NCBI GenBank assembly: GCA_964406575.1
Contig: CAYOSH010000002.1
Coordinates: 139,524-203,523 of the forward strand
Length of the DNA stretch: 64,000 bases
Source of the DNA: WTAW01 sp964406575
GTDB taxonomy: Bacteria; Acidobacteriota; Aminicenantia; Aminicenantales; Aminicenantaceae
Direction: 5' to 3'
Shown here: one piece after another, positions 8,418-16,990 of the stretch
How positions within the stretch are numbered: the first letter of the stretch is position 1
How the letters are laid out: the number at the start of each line of letters is the position of its first letter
Translations under genes and position numbers: made by a program
Notes under the pieces: model-generated
Databases searched by the model: none
What the model was told of the DNA's origin: nothing
Seen by the model: only the letters and a program-made list of their open reading frames with translations

Positions 8418-9182
8418 ATGGCAATTCGGTTATTGATTCCCTCAAATGGACGAAGCGTTCTGAACAGGGCCCCTGTTTTTCTTGGCATAACTTTTCTGGC
8501 TTTTTTATTGGTGATAGGCACTATTGCCTGTGGAAAAACAGAGGAGAGTACGGAAGAGGAGGAGCTGACTCTCAAGGAAGGGATTATTGAGTTCGAAGGG
8601 ACAGTAAAGGTGGCGGTAGGAAGATACGTTTTTGTCCCCGAAGCCCGTGGGTTTGATATTATCGTTCAAGGTGATTTTGAAGGTGGGACCGAAGGACTCG
8701 TAGGCAAAGAAGTTAAAATTGCAGGGGAATATTCCCCTGAAAGACCCTCTGTTTTGATAGCCTTAACCATTGATGTGAAGAATGCGAGCGGTGGTTGGAT
8801 GAATATCTTCACGAGAAGTGAGGATGTTACGTTTGCGGGCTGGATAAGTCAGCAGGGAAGGGATGAAATCTTTCCTGCTCTCGGAGATCTGGCTTACAAC
8901 AAGAACGAAGGATGGGAGGGGAAAGAAAAGGCCAAGGTTTTTGGTAAATTGGAGCAGAGCGGGGATCAGTTGAACGTCGTTGTTCTTGGGGACAAGAACA
9001 ATGAAGCTGGACGAATCATCGTCGATAACTTCGATGACCTAGCCGACTTTTACATCAAGAAATTGAGGCTTTTCGATAAGTTCTGGTTCTACCTGGATGT
9101 GAAAGAAACAGTCGACTGGCAGACCCGACGCAGAACCCGAGAGCTCTTCCATGCGGATGTTCTCTTTGCAGGTCTTTATTAG
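8418..9182 (+). CDS. predicted lipoprotein of unknown function
   Basis: 254-residue protein with a lipoprotein signal: hydrophobic segment 18-36 and GTIAC with C38 as the acylated cysteine, followed by an acidic linker (EESTEEEE). The mature part is a mixed alpha/beta domain with no family I recognise; a region around residues 50-110 (EFEGTVKVAVGRYVFVPE, then GKEVKIAGEY) looks like an OB-type beta fold. The ATG at 8418 sits seven bases behind GGAGGT. A nearby ATG at 8411 is in another frame. The gene stands alone between the FecR gene and a convergent unit. Confidence 0.65.
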   Translation: MAIRLLIPSNGRSVLNRAPVFLGITFLAFLLVIGTIACGKTEESTEEEELTLKEGIIEFEGTVKVAVGRYVFVPEARGFDIIVQGDFEGGTEGLVGKEVKIAGEYSPERPSVLIALTIDVKNASGGWMNIFTRSEDVTFAGWISQQGRDEIFPALGDLAYNKNEGWEGKEKAKVFGKLEQSGDQLNVVVLGDKNNEAGRIIVDNFDDLADFYIKKLRLFDKFWFYLDVKETVDWQTRRRTRELFHADVLFAGLY

Positions 9183-9296
9183 CCAGACGCTCTAGGGTTT
9201 TAGTCATAATATTATATAAACAGAGGGCCTTCGTGAGAGAGCTCTCTTGCTATTTAAAATCACCTCTGTTCCTGTGACCTCTCTGGTCTATCGTGT

Positions 9297-9686
9297 CTAA
9301 ATCGCCTTTTTCTTTGGTGTCAATTTCTTTTTTTTTCTCACCTTGGTGAACAATGTGGACAGTGCCGCCGCGAGCACAAGCGCAATCCCGATATATACCA
9401 CTTTGACCTGATTTTCTTCGAAATGGACAAAGAGGTTTATCACGAAGCCAATCAGGACGAAAAATACAAAGACAGAAACAGCCAGAAGGAAGTGCAACAA
9501 AATTATAGAAAAACACCCCTGGTCTTCGTCCTCTTGTTCAGTCCCAATTTCGCGATGGGCGTCTCCTGACTCCCAGTATCGCATGCCACAAGATAGACAT
9601 CTGACCTCTTGCTCAGGAATGGGGGAGTCGCAGTGAGGGCAGATTCTCATATCCGACAGAGTGCCTCTGTGTTTGGGCTCCTTCAT
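9297..9686 (-). CDS. small zinc-ribbon membrane protein
   Basis: 129 residues. The N-terminus holds a zinc ribbon with CPHC (about residues 16-19) and CLSC (30-33), followed by an acidic linker and two transmembrane helices (about 58-85 and 92-112) and a strongly basic C-terminal tail (VRKKKKLTPKKK). A later start at residue 13 (ATG at 9650) would also keep the ribbon. Such proteins are common and uncharacterised. It follows yjbQ on the same strand by about 70 bases and probably shares its transcript. Confidence 0.65.
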   Translation of the reverse strand: MKEPKHRGTLSDMRICPHCDSPIPEQEVRCLSCGMRYWESGDAHREIGTEQEDEDQGCFSIILLHFLLAVSVFVFFVLIGFVINLFVHFEENQVKVVYIGIALVLAAALSTLFTKVRKKKKLTPKKKAI

Positions 9687-9755
9687 CTCGCTAACTGTCT
9701 GAATCTCTTCTGGTTCACGATCAAAAGCCGAAAACGCTCAGCCCACATGGAAGAT

Positions 9756-10151
9756 TCATCCGGGGATGAGCTTTACGTACACTTTTCGGTTTCGCGGACC
9801 ATCGAACTCACAGAAGAAGACACCTTGCCATGTGCCTAGAGAGGGGATGCCGTTGTCAAAAAATATATTGGCTGAACAGCCAACCAGAGTGGACTTCATA
9901 TGGCCGGGAGAATTGCCTTCTCCATGCCTGTAGGGAAGCGAATCGGGAACGATGTTTCGGAGTGCCATAAGGATGTCGGATTTTACCGATGGATCCGCAT
10001 TTTCATTGATTGTGATGCCCGCGGTTGTGTGGGGGATATAAACATAGCAGATGCCTTTTTTTATTCCAGAATTTTTTATGAGGTCTTTGACGGAAGCCGT
10101 GATATCGATAAGCTCCTCTTTGGCATGTGTCTTTATGTCCAATAGTGTCAT
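9756..10151 (-). CDS. yjbQ: YjbQ / UPF0047 family protein
   Basis: 131-residue cytoplasmic protein of the YjbQ family, reported to have weak thiamine-phosphate synthase activity. Family motifs are YIPHTTAGITINENADPSVK and HGEGNSPGHMKSTLVG, with LGTWQGVFFCEFDGPR near the C-terminus. The frame stays open to a GTG at 10196, but that GTG overlaps a TAAAAT -10 box (TGTGCTAAAAT on this strand), so ATG 10151, behind AATAAGGCG, is the likelier start and gives the usual family length. Confidence 0.85.
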   Translation of the reverse strand: MTLLDIKTHAKEELIDITASVKDLIKNSGIKKGICYVYIPHTTAGITINENADPSVKSDILMALRNIVPDSLPYRHGEGNSPGHMKSTLVGCSANIFFDNGIPSLGTWQGVFFCEFDGPRNRKVYVKLIPG

Positions 10152-10238
10152 TTCGTGCGCCTTATTGGGTGAGATTCTATCCAAATATTTTAGCACAGAT
10201 AAGGTTAGGAACTGAATTTTTTATTACACGGTGTAAAC

Positions 10239-10278
10239 ACTCTTATTTCCGTGATAAGGGCATTAGACGCAAAAAAGG
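10239..10278 (-). repeat. partial copy of the 160-bp MITE-like repeat
   Basis: TCTTATTTCCGTGATAAGGG followed by CATTAGACGCAAAAAA is the reverse complement of the right end of the copies at 22788-22947 and 63765-63926. Only this end is present. It lies between yjbQ and the nrdD promoter. Confidence 0.7.
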
Positions 10279-10421
10279 ATGCTTCCTTACACGGTTTACT
10301 CCAGCACACAATCGGATCATTCAAGAACGCTAAGAAGCATTCCTGCCATCATGGAATTTTAACTGTGTTTTGCGCTGTGTTTATGAAAAATTACCGATTA
10401 TAGAAAAAATAAAGAAAACAC

Positions 10422-10451
10422 TTGACATGGGAAGAACTCCTGTATTAGATT
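10422..10451 (+). promoter_or_regulatory. nrdD operon sigma70 promoter
   Basis: TTGACA (10422-10427) and TAGATT (10446-10451) are 18 bases apart. The predicted start near 10458 lies just before two NrdR boxes, placing these where a bound repressor would block transcription. Confidence 0.6.
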
Positions 10452-10462
10452 ATTTGAAGCTG

Positions 10463-10510
10463 ATACAAGATTTAGTGCACTTCCTGGAGGTCATACACAA
10501 TATATGGATT
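10463..10510 (+). promoter_or_regulatory. tandem NrdR boxes
   Basis: ATACAAGATTTAGTGC (10463-10478) and ACACAATATATGGATT (10495-10510) match the NrdR consensus acaCwAtATaTwGwgt at 12 and 14 of 16 positions. Their starts are 32 bp apart, about three helical turns, the spacing known for NrdR box pairs. They lie upstream of an anaerobic ribonucleotide reductase, the expected target of this repressor. Confidence 0.75.
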
Positions 10511-10623
10511 ATTTCCTGTGTTCTCTTCTTGCATTCCCTGGAAGGGAAAACGGGAACAGCTGAAAAAAATTGGAAAGCCCAAAAGCAAACGGCGACCACT
10601 CAAATGGATTAAGGAGGCTCAAG

Positions 10624-12696
10624 ATGGTGCAATCGATTGCAAGGATCAAAAAGCGCGATGGGTTAATCACAGATTTTGTACAGGATAAAATCACCAAGGC
10701 TGTTTACAAGGCCATGGAGTCCAAAGGTATGGCCGATAAACAGGCTGCTCAGAAGATCTCGGATATTGTCACTTTTGTGCTAGAAGATAAGTTTGTAGGT
10801 TATACCACCCCATCGGTCGAGCAGATCCAGGACATTGTTGAGATGGTTCTGATGAAACAGGGATATCATGAAATTGCCAAGTCCTATATCCTCTACCGTG
10901 AGAGACATAAAGATATTCGAGAGGCTCGGAAGATCGGGATCAACCTGGAGAGACTTATCAAAGACTACATCAATAACTTGGATTGGAAAATCAGAGAAAA
11001 CAGCAACGAAGGCGTCATGAGCTTTTCAGGGTTGAATGCCAGAGTATCAGGAGAGGTGCTTTCCAATTTTGCACTCAATCAGCTCTACTCGGAACAGATC
11101 AAGAGAGCTCACTTGGATGGGGAGCTTCATTTGCATGACCTGTCTTACCCCATCGTAGGCTACTGTGCGGGTTGGTCTTTGGAAAACCTGTTGCGGAAGG
11201 GATTCGGCCATGTGCCCAATCAGGTCCATTCTTATCCCGCCAAACATCTAGAGACGGCGACACTCCACATGGTCAATTTTATAGGGACTATGCAGGGTGA
11301 ATTTGCCGGCGCACAGGCTTTTTCCAGTGTTGATACACTCTTGGCCCCTTTCATCAGAGCCGATAGCCTGGAATATACAAGCGTGAAACAGGATATTCAG
11401 AAGCTCATCTTCGGTTTGAACGTTCCCTCCCGGTGGGGATGGCAAACGCCTTTTTCCAACTTGACCTTTGACCTTACGGTCCCGGAAGACATGAAAGACA
11501 AACGTGTCGTCATCGGTGGCGAGGAAAGGGATTCCACATACGGGGAGTATCAGGAAGAGATGAACATGATCAACACGGCCTTCCTTGAATTGATGATCGA
11601 AGGAGACCAGAGCGGCCGTGTCTTCACTTTCCCCATTCCCACCTATAATTTATCCCGGGATTTTGATTGGGATTCTCCCATCTCCGACCTTCTCTTCAAG
11701 GTGACGGCAAAGTATGGCATCCCTTACTTTCAGAACTACATCGGGACAAATCTGGACCCGGGGGATATCAGAGCCATGTGTTGCCGTTTGAACCTCGACC
11801 AGAGAGAGTTGTTGCGCCGACCTGGAAACATTTGGGGGCCGGGCGATTCCACGGGTTCCATCGGAGTGGTGACCATCAACTTGAACAGGATCGGATATGA
11901 GGCGAGCACGAAAGACGAATTTTTTACTCAACTGAAAAGCCGGATGATCCTGGCGAAGGAATCTCTGGAGACCAAACGGGAAGTTGTGAACAACATGTTG
12001 AGCAAGGGGCTCATGCCATACACGAAGGTGTATCTGGGGCATTTCGACAACCACTTCTCCACCATCGGGCTGTGTGGAATGCATGAAGCTTGCCTGAATT
12101 TTCAGGACAAAGGAGTTGGCACTCCTGAAGGAAAGGATTTTGCCATTGAAGTCCTGCAGTTCATGCGACAAACGATCCAAGAATTTCAGGAAGAGACAGG
12201 GAATCTGTACAATCTTGAAGCTACCCCTGCAGAGTCCACATCCTACCGCCTTGCGCGGTTGGACAGGCAAAAATACCAAAACATCATCACTTCAGGCACG
12301 AACCTGCATCCATTCCTGACAAACTCTTCTCAGCTGAATGTGGATGCAACCCGGGATGTTTTCGAAGCGATCGATCACCAGAAGGACCTCCAGCCGCTTT
12401 ACACAGGCGGAACGATCTTTCACGCTTTCCTGCCCGAACCGATCGACCCTGCCACATGTAAAAAACTGGTCCAGAAGATCTCTCAGACAAAGATGCCCTA
12501 TTTTAGCATAACGCCCACATTCAGCATTTGCCGGAATCATGGGTATATCGGGGGAGAGGTGAAAGAATGTCCGGATTGCGAGGAGCCAACCGAGGTGTAT
12601 TCGAGAATAGTGGGCTATTTACGTCCTGTGGCAACTTGGAACGATGGGAAGAAACAGGAATTTAGAGAACGAACCACTTACACACAATTGGGCTGA
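10624..12696 (+). CDS. nrdD: anaerobic (class III) ribonucleoside-triphosphate reductase
   Basis: 690-residue glycyl-radical enzyme reducing NTPs to dNTPs without oxygen. An ATP-cone allosteric domain (about residues 5-95, IKKRDGLITDF) is followed by the reductase barrel, with cysteines in MCCRLNLDQREL and GLCGMHEACLNF. The C-terminal zinc site is formed by C in SICRNHG and CPDC, and the radical loop is SRIVGYLRP with G664. The frame is open from 10570, but ATG 10624 has AAGGAGG directly upstream and begins at the conserved ATP cone. It heads an operon with a glutaredoxin-like gene, nrdG and dut, under NrdR-type control. Confidence 0.95.
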   Translation: MVQSIARIKKRDGLITDFVQDKITKAVYKAMESKGMADKQAAQKISDIVTFVLEDKFVGYTTPSVEQIQDIVEMVLMKQGYHEIAKSYILYRERHKDIREARKIGINLERLIKDYINNLDWKIRENSNEGVMSFSGLNARVSGEVLSNFALNQLYSEQIKRAHLDGELHLHDLSYPIVGYCAGWSLENLLRKGFGHVPNQVHSYPAKHLETATLHMVNFIGTMQGEFAGAQAFSSVDTLLAPFIRADSLEYTSVKQDIQKLIFGLNVPSRWGWQTPFSNLTFDLTVPEDMKDKRVVIGGEERDSTYGEYQEEMNMINTAFLELMIEGDQSGRVFTFPIPTYNLSRDFDWDSPISDLLFKVTAKYGIPYFQNYIGTNLDPGDIRAMCCRLNLDQRELLRRPGNIWGPGDSTGSIGVVTINLNRIGYEASTKDEFFTQLKSRMILAKESLETKREVVNNMLSKGLMPYTKVYLGHFDNHFSTIGLCGMHEACLNFQDKGVGTPEGKDFAIEVLQFMRQTIQEFQEETGNLYNLEATPAESTSYRLARLDRQKYQNIITSGTNLHPFLTNSSQLNVDATRDVFEAIDHQKDLQPLYTGGTIFHAFLPEPIDPATCKKLVQKISQTKMPYFSITPTFSICRNHGYIGGEVKECPDCEEPTEVYSRIVGYLRPVATWNDGKKQEFRERTTYTQLG

Positions 12697-12709
12697 AGAG
12701 GAGAACTGG

Positions 12710-12976
12710 TTGCAATACATCTTGTTCACCTATCCCAACTGCCCCCAATGCGAAGCGCTAAAGACATTTCTGAGCGTGAATGACTACAAGGTCCAGGAAT
12801 ACAATTTGACCCGGAAAGAAAGCAAGATGAAGATCAGAGAATTCTTGGACGTATTGAAGAGGGATGAAAAGGGGGGAATCATCATTCCGACTTTGATCGT
12901 TCTGACTGATGGAGATGTGGTCGCTATCCTGAACACGCGCGAGGAGTTTGAGGATTGGTCGAGATCAAAGGATTAG
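12710..12976 (+). CDS. glutaredoxin/NrdH-like thioredoxin-fold protein
   Basis: About 88 residues with YPNCPQC at the N-terminus (CxxC redox site) and IIIPTLIVL, the cis-Pro region, then a VAILNTREEFEDW end. It is a small dithiol reductase, plausibly the electron donor or a redox partner for NrdD. The start is inferred: TTG 12710 lies behind GAGGAGAAC and gives a compact domain, whereas the ATG at 12644 would run 53 bases into nrdD and add 22 unconserved residues. The 3' end overlaps nrdG by 22 bases, so the three genes are tightly packed. Confidence 0.75.
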   Translation: MQYILFTYPNCPQCEALKTFLSVNDYKVQEYNLTRKESKMKIREFLDVLKRDEKGGIIIPTLIVLTDGDVVAILNTREEFEDWSRSKD

Positions 12977-13653
12977 AAAAGTTCGCTCCACGGGATTTTC
13001 CAGGATTTATCGCTGCTACGGTTTTTTTGGGCGGGTGCAATTTTAAGTGTCCTTTCTGCCACAACGCTGAACTCGTGTTGCGTCCCCATTCTCTGCCTAC
13101 GTTTCCGCTGGATTATTTTTTGGCCTTCCTGGATTCGCGGAAAGATTGGCTTGAGGGAGTCTGTATCACCGGAGGAGAGCCTCTTATCAGTGACGACATA
13201 GACATTCTGTTAAAGATCATCAAAGAGAGAGATCTCTTGGTGAAAATCGACACAAATGGGGCTTTTCCGGAAAGACTCGCCTCGTTGATCACAGGAAAGC
13301 TCCTCGATCACGTGGCCATGGATGTCAAAACATCTCTTGAAAAATACAGCGAAGCCACAGGCTGTCCCGTTAACATTGACGCTATCAAAAAGAGCATCGC
13401 CCTTATCAAAGATAGTGAGCTGGATTATACGTTCCGCACGACTGCAGTTCCAGGCTTGGTCGGCCGTGAGGATATCGAGAAGATTTCCACAGAGTTGGAG
13501 GGTTCGAAGATGCTCCGCATTCAGCAATTTGTGCCTCATAATACCCTGGAGAGCGAGTATGAGAAGATTAAGCCCTACTCAACGGAAGAGCTCTGGGGAT
13601 GGGTCAAAATTGCAGAGCCCTATTTTTCTGAGGTCCGGTTGGAAGGTGTGTGA
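12955..13653 (+). CDS. nrdG: anaerobic ribonucleotide reductase activating protein (radical SAM)
   Basis: 232-residue radical SAM enzyme with GGCNFKCPFCHNAEL (CxxxCxxC, 4Fe-4S cluster) at about residues 27-41, CITGGEPL for SAM binding, KIDTNG and DVKTSLEKY segments. It installs the glycyl radical on NrdD. It belongs to the longer TIGR02495-type NrdG rather than the short enterobacterial form. The start is TTG 12955, inside the end of the glutaredoxin-like gene, with GAGGAGTTTGAGG upstream. Genes follow one another without gaps, so coupling is likely. Confidence 0.92.
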   Translation: MVEIKGLEKFAPRDFPGFIAATVFLGGCNFKCPFCHNAELVLRPHSLPTFPLDYFLAFLDSRKDWLEGVCITGGEPLISDDIDILLKIIKERDLLVKIDTNGAFPERLASLITGKLLDHVAMDVKTSLEKYSEATGCPVNIDAIKKSIALIKDSELDYTFRTTAVPGLVGREDIEKISTELEGSKMLRIQQFVPHNTLESEYEKIKPYSTEELWGWVKIAEPYFSEVRLEGV

Positions 13654-13656
13654 GTT

Positions 13657-14079
13657 ATGGAGATAATAGTCAAGAGAGTTCACAAAGATGCTAAACTTCC
13701 GCGTTATGGGCACATGGGAGATGCAGGCCTTGATCTTTTCTCTGTGATCGATTGTGTTCTTAAGGGAGGAGAAGCCCGGGCGATCTCTACAGGTATCCAG
13801 GTAGCCATCCCTGAAGGTTATGTGGGCCTGATATGGGATAAGAGCGGGATTTCCCTCCAGAATATCCATCGGCTGGCAGGCGTCGTCGATTCCGGTTATC
13901 GGGGCGAAGTGAAAGTTGTTATGACTAATCTCAGTGCTGAGGCGTTTCGCATCGAAAAGGGAATGAAAATCGCCCAGATGCTCATCCAGCCCGTCATGAA
14001 AGTCAAGGTGGTCGAGTCTGAAGAGCTGGACGATACTTCTCGGGGCGAAAATGGTTTCGGGAGTACAGGAAAATACTGA
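13657..14079 (+). CDS. dut: deoxyuridine 5'-triphosphate nucleotidohydrolase
   Basis: 140-residue trimeric dUTPase with all five motifs in order: GDAGLDLF (21-28), DKSGIS (61-66), GVVDSGYRGEVKV (75-87), KGMKIAQMLI (101-110) and RGENGFGSTG (129-138). It hydrolyses dUTP to dUMP, keeping uracil out of DNA and feeding dTMP synthesis. It begins three bases after the nrdG stop, so it joins the anaerobic nucleotide operon. Confidence 0.95.
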   Translation: MEIIVKRVHKDAKLPRYGHMGDAGLDLFSVIDCVLKGGEARAISTGIQVAIPEGYVGLIWDKSGISLQNIHRLAGVVDSGYRGEVKVVMTNLSAEAFRIEKGMKIAQMLIQPVMKVKVVESEELDDTSRGENGFGSTGKY

Positions 14080-14135
14080 GTGATCAGGGCGTCATTCATC
14101 ACGGTTTGGAAGATGCGTCCTTCCACAAAAGCGGT

Positions 14136-14164
14136 TTGACTGTCCTTGTCTCCTCTGGTATAGT
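14136..14164 (+). promoter_or_regulatory. sigma70 promoter before the DUF6132-like gene
   Basis: TTGACT (14136-14141) and TATAGT (14159-14164) are separated by exactly 17 bases. The predicted start at about 14171 is almost at the TTG codon of the next gene. Confidence 0.65.
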
Positions 14165-14172
14165 AACCCCCT

Positions 14173-14355
14173 TTGAATGTGAATGAAAAAAAGATGATCA
14201 AAATAGCGATAGGTGCTGTCCTTGGTGGAATTATCGGTTTTTTCTTTTATCGTTTTGTCGGGTGTAGGACTGGCTCCTGCATGATCGCCAGCAATCCCTA
14301 TCTGTCCACAATCTACTGGGCCCTCCTGGGGGGCCTGCTTGCCAATATCCTCTAA
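14173..14355 (+). CDS. DUF6132-like small membrane protein
   Basis: 53 to 60 residues with one glycine-rich transmembrane helix (IAIGAVLGGIIGFFFYRF), a short GCRTGSCMIASNPYLST loop and a second helix (IYWALLGGLLANIL). The GCxTGSCxIxSNPYxST pattern is what I associate with DUF6132 proteins, often found near rhodanese or sulfur-handling genes; the role is unknown. The start is unsettled: TTG 14173 would be leaderless relative to the promoter, GTG 14179 is possible, and ATG 14194 has no clear ribosome site. Confidence 0.75.
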   Translation: MNVNEKKMIKIAIGAVLGGIIGFFFYRFVGCRTGSCMIASNPYLSTIYWALLGGLLANIL

Positions 14356-14431
14356 GATGGATCATTCATAAAATCTGCCGGTCCCCTTTATGAAAAACTC
14401 TCCTCCCTATAATCGGCATCTTTACCCTTAC

Positions 14432-14466
14432 AGGCGAGCCGACCTCATTGGGAGGCATTCTCGCCT
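14432..14466 (+). terminator. possible terminator before trmJ
   Basis: AGGCGAG (14432-14438) pairs with CTCGCCT (14460-14466), with an inner CCTC/GAGG pairing and a TTATT tail. It could end the nrdD-dut-DUF6132 transcript. Confidence 0.4.
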
Positions 14467-14483
14467 TTATTAAAGACCTCAGC

Positions 14484-14489
14484 TATAAT
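14484..14489 (+). promoter_or_regulatory. -10 box of the trmJ-like gene
   Basis: A perfect TATAAT whose last bases overlap an in-frame ATG (14488). The predicted transcript start (about 14496) is one base before the next in-frame ATG at 14497, which fixes that as the likely start of a leaderless message. No good -35 box is seen. Confidence 0.5.
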
Positions 14490-14496
14490 GACTGGA

Positions 14497-15231
14497 ATGA
14501 AAGGTCTAAACTCTGAGAAAAGCTCACACCGCAAAAGAAGGTTTGCCGTCATCCTCTGCAGACCTGAAAATCCTGAGAACATCGGGCTTGTGGCGCGCAA
14601 CATGAAAAACACGGGCTTTGAGAATTTGCGGTTGGTGGGCGTTTCAAGCCTCGAAAGAAAAGCATTGGTGACAGCTGTGCACGCCCAAGAGATCTTGAAA
14701 AGGGCCCGATTCTCCCAGGATTTGACAGGGGCCATCCACGATCTGGATGTTATTTTTGCTTCGACTGCGAAATCAAGAAAAAATTTTTCTGTAATACCGA
14801 TGAAAGAGGCAATAAAACAAATGCTCGGTTTTTCCAATTCTACAAAGATAGGATTAGTCTTCGGGAACGAAAGGACAGGATTGACATCGGAGGAACTTCT
14901 GCGGTCGAATTTCCGTTTCAAGATCCCACAGGCCGGAAGACAGCCCTCCTACAACTTGGCTTCTGCGGTCCTTATCACTCTTTTCAGTATCTTTTCAGTC
15001 CAGGCATCGGATGAACCTGATGTGTTGGTCCAATCCCTTTCCCGGAACGAACAGGAGATCTGTGTGCAACGGATTCTGATCAATCTGGAGAAAAAAGGCT
15101 TCATTCACAAGACAAACAAAAAACACATGGAAGAGATGGTCTGGGATCTGTTCGGAAGATTGACGATGACCGCGGAGGATAGAAGCCTTCTCCTTGCCCT
15201 TTTTTCTAAAGGGACTGTTGACAAGACTTGA
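14497..15231 (+). CDS. trmJ: TrmJ-like SPOUT RNA methyltransferase
   Basis: 244-residue SAM-dependent 2'-O-methyltransferase of the SpoU/TrmH superfamily. The three knot motifs are present: RPENPENIGLVARNMKNTGF (motif 1), IGLVFGNERTGLTSEEL (motif 2) and IPQAGRQPSYNLASAV (motif 3). Length, the N-terminal position of the catalytic domain and the C-terminal helical extension favour TrmJ (tRNA position 32) over TrmL or RlmB. The start at 14497 is chosen because the upstream ATG lies inside the -10 box. Confidence 0.82.
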   Translation: MKGLNSEKSSHRKRRFAVILCRPENPENIGLVARNMKNTGFENLRLVGVSSLERKALVTAVHAQEILKRARFSQDLTGAIHDLDVIFASTAKSRKNFSVIPMKEAIKQMLGFSNSTKIGLVFGNERTGLTSEELLRSNFRFKIPQAGRQPSYNLASAVLITLFSIFSVQASDEPDVLVQSLSRNEQEICVQRILINLEKKGFIHKTNKKHMEEMVWDLFGRLTMTAEDRSLLLALFSKGTVDKT

Positions 15232-15418
15232 ACCCTAATCCGGCAACTGAGATCAATCCTGAATGTTACCACTCAGATTCGAGAGGGATAAAACGAAAAA
15301 AATAAAACCTCAAATATTTCCATATGATCAAAGCTGGGATACGGACTTTTCACAGATTTTGCTTCATAAATGAGTCAAAACCTGTTATAAAGACAGATCA
15401 AATTAGAAAGAGGTTGCT

Positions 15419-15832
15419 ATGGATAAAAATATGGATAAAGATATAAAGGTGACTTTCCCCGGTGGAAAGCGGGTGGATGCCCATTACAAGGGATTCCATA
15501 TCAAGACCGATCAGCCGGTTTATCAAGGGGGCGAGGGATCAGCCCCAGCGCCCTTTGATCTCTTCTTAGTGTCGATCGCCACCTGTGCAGGCATTTATGT
15601 TCTGTCTTTCTGCCAGAACAGGAACCTCCCCACGGAGGATATCACGCTAACCATGCGGAGTGAACGAAATCCGGAGACAAAGAGAATCGAACGAATCCGC
15701 ATGGATATTCAAATGCCCGCTGAGTTTCCGGAGAAATACACAAACGCAGTCATCAAATCCATCAACGGCTGTGCTGTCAAAATCCACATGGAGCATCCTC
15801 CTCTTTTCGATGTAAGCGTAAACATCCGATAG
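15419..15832 (+). CDS. OsmC/Ohr-family protein
   Basis: 137-residue OsmC-fold protein with the two redox cysteines in SIATCAGIYVLSFC (C56) and INGCAVKIHMEHPP (C118), as in thiol peroxidases of this family. It belongs to the YhfA/OsmC-like branch rather than Ohr, judging by the short N-terminus. Predicted cytoplasmic peroxide or persulfide defence. ATG 15419 lies behind GAAAGAGG; a second in-frame ATG at 15431 is possible. Single-gene unit, convergent with sppA. Confidence 0.85.
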   Translation: MDKNMDKDIKVTFPGGKRVDAHYKGFHIKTDQPVYQGGEGSAPAPFDLFLVSIATCAGIYVLSFCQNRNLPTEDITLTMRSERNPETKRIERIRMDIQMPAEFPEKYTNAVIKSINGCAVKIHMEHPPLFDVSVNIR

Positions 15833-15869
15833 CCTCAATTATCCCGATCGTATGTCTGAATAATTCAGG

Positions 15870-16838
15870 CTAGTTGGAAAGTTGAGGAAGCCAGAGGTAG
15901 TAAAAGCCGCTCTTGAGCGATTTGAAAATGTTTTTCAGGTCCTCTCCTTCGAGCACTGTGGGAGCTTCCAAGCTTTGGGCATAAAGGTTCGTTTTTTTCT
16001 TCGGGTAATAAGTGTAGGTGACCACTTTTGCGTCTCTGACCCTCGCCAATGACATCACCTTTGCGAGCGCTGCGTCAAAGTATCCGATCTCGTCGATCAG
16101 CTTGAGTTTAAGTGCTTGCTGTGCCGTGTAAATCCGTCCATCGGCAATGTCTTTGAGCTCATCCAGAGACAGTGTGCTTCCCTTTCTATGGAGAACGGCG
16201 TCCAAGAATTTTTGATAGAGCTCGTTGACGATATTTTGAAAAAGTTGTGTCTCCTCTTCAGTCATATCGCGAAAGGCGCTGCCCGAATCTTTCAATTTTC
16301 CTGATTTGATCACGTTCACTTCAATGCCGATCTTTGAAAAAAGCTCTCCGAGGTTGGGGAAGATCGAGATCACGCCTATACTTCCCGTGATCGTCGAAGG
16401 ATGAGCGATGATATGGTCGCTGCCTGAAGCCACATAATAGCCTCCGGATGTTGCCAGACCCATCATGAGGCTCACTACGGGTATTTTGGTCCTCTCTCTG
16501 AACTTGACAATCTCATTGTAAAGGATATCGCTGGCCGTTACTTCTCCGCCTGGCGTGTCCACGCGGAGAATAATTCCTTTGACATAGGGGTCTTCAGAGG
16601 CCAACTGCAGACGTAGATACACCTGAGAGAGGACATCTCCTTCTCTGTCGAGCAATCCATGTCTTAAAGTGGTTCCGAGTATTCCAGAGACATCAACGAT
16701 CATGATTTTAGCTTTCGCTTTGCTTTTGACCAGGACTACCTCTCTGATCTCTTTTTCTCCCAAAAGGTCAAGATTCCAAGTACAACCATTGATGAAAAGG
16801 ATTAAAACAACTGTCAGGAACACAAGTTTTTTCATCAT
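15870..16838 (-). CDS. sppA: signal peptide peptidase SppA
   Basis: 322-residue short-form SppA (S49 serine protease) that degrades cleaved signal peptides and envelope proteins. The catalytic dyad is S131 in LATSGGYYVAS and K183 in IKSGKLKDSGSAFR, 52 residues apart as in the Bacillus enzyme. Other landmarks are LRVDTPGG and TITGSIGVIS. The N-terminus is a hydrophobic segment ending FINGC (C19), so the protein may be lipid-anchored rather than helix-anchored. ATG with GGAGGAATG upstream. Confidence 0.9.
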   Translation of the reverse strand: MMKKLVFLTVVLILFINGCTWNLDLLGEKEIREVVLVKSKAKAKIMIVDVSGILGTTLRHGLLDREGDVLSQVYLRLQLASEDPYVKGIILRVDTPGGEVTASDILYNEIVKFRERTKIPVVSLMMGLATSGGYYVASGSDHIIAHPSTITGSIGVISIFPNLGELFSKIGIEVNVIKSGKLKDSGSAFRDMTEEETQLFQNIVNELYQKFLDAVLHRKGSTLSLDELKDIADGRIYTAQQALKLKLIDEIGYFDAALAKVMSLARVRDAKVVTYTYYPKKKTNLYAQSLEAPTVLEGEDLKNIFKSLKSGFYYLWLPQLSN

Positions 16839-16865
16839 TCCTCCTGGGGCAAACGCGACTAAAGA

Positions 16866-16873
16866 ATTATACC
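16866..16873 (-). promoter_or_regulatory. extended -10 promoter of sppA
   Basis: On the minus strand TGGTATAAT gives a perfect -10 box with the TGN extension, about 28 bases before the sppA ATG. No -35 box is obvious. Confidence 0.55.
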
Positions 16874-16961
16874 ATATTTGATTCCGTAAGCGCGTATGTG
16901 CTGACGGAAAGGCATCGTTATTAAAAGGATTCTTATCGTGTGCAAATTAGCCTTGTTCTGG

Positions 16962-16990
16962 TTGACTTACAAAGTATCAGGTGATATATA
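16962..16990 (+). promoter_or_regulatory. sigma70 promoter of the HD-GYP-like gene
   Basis: TTGACT (16962-16967), 17-base spacer, TATATA (16985-16990). The ATG follows 98 bases later, leaving a long leader. Confidence 0.6.

Noticed and set aside
10370..10612. 80-residue ORF upstream of nrdD
   Set aside because: It covers the nrdD promoter and both NrdR boxes, lacks a ribosome site and resembles no family; transcription starts inside it.
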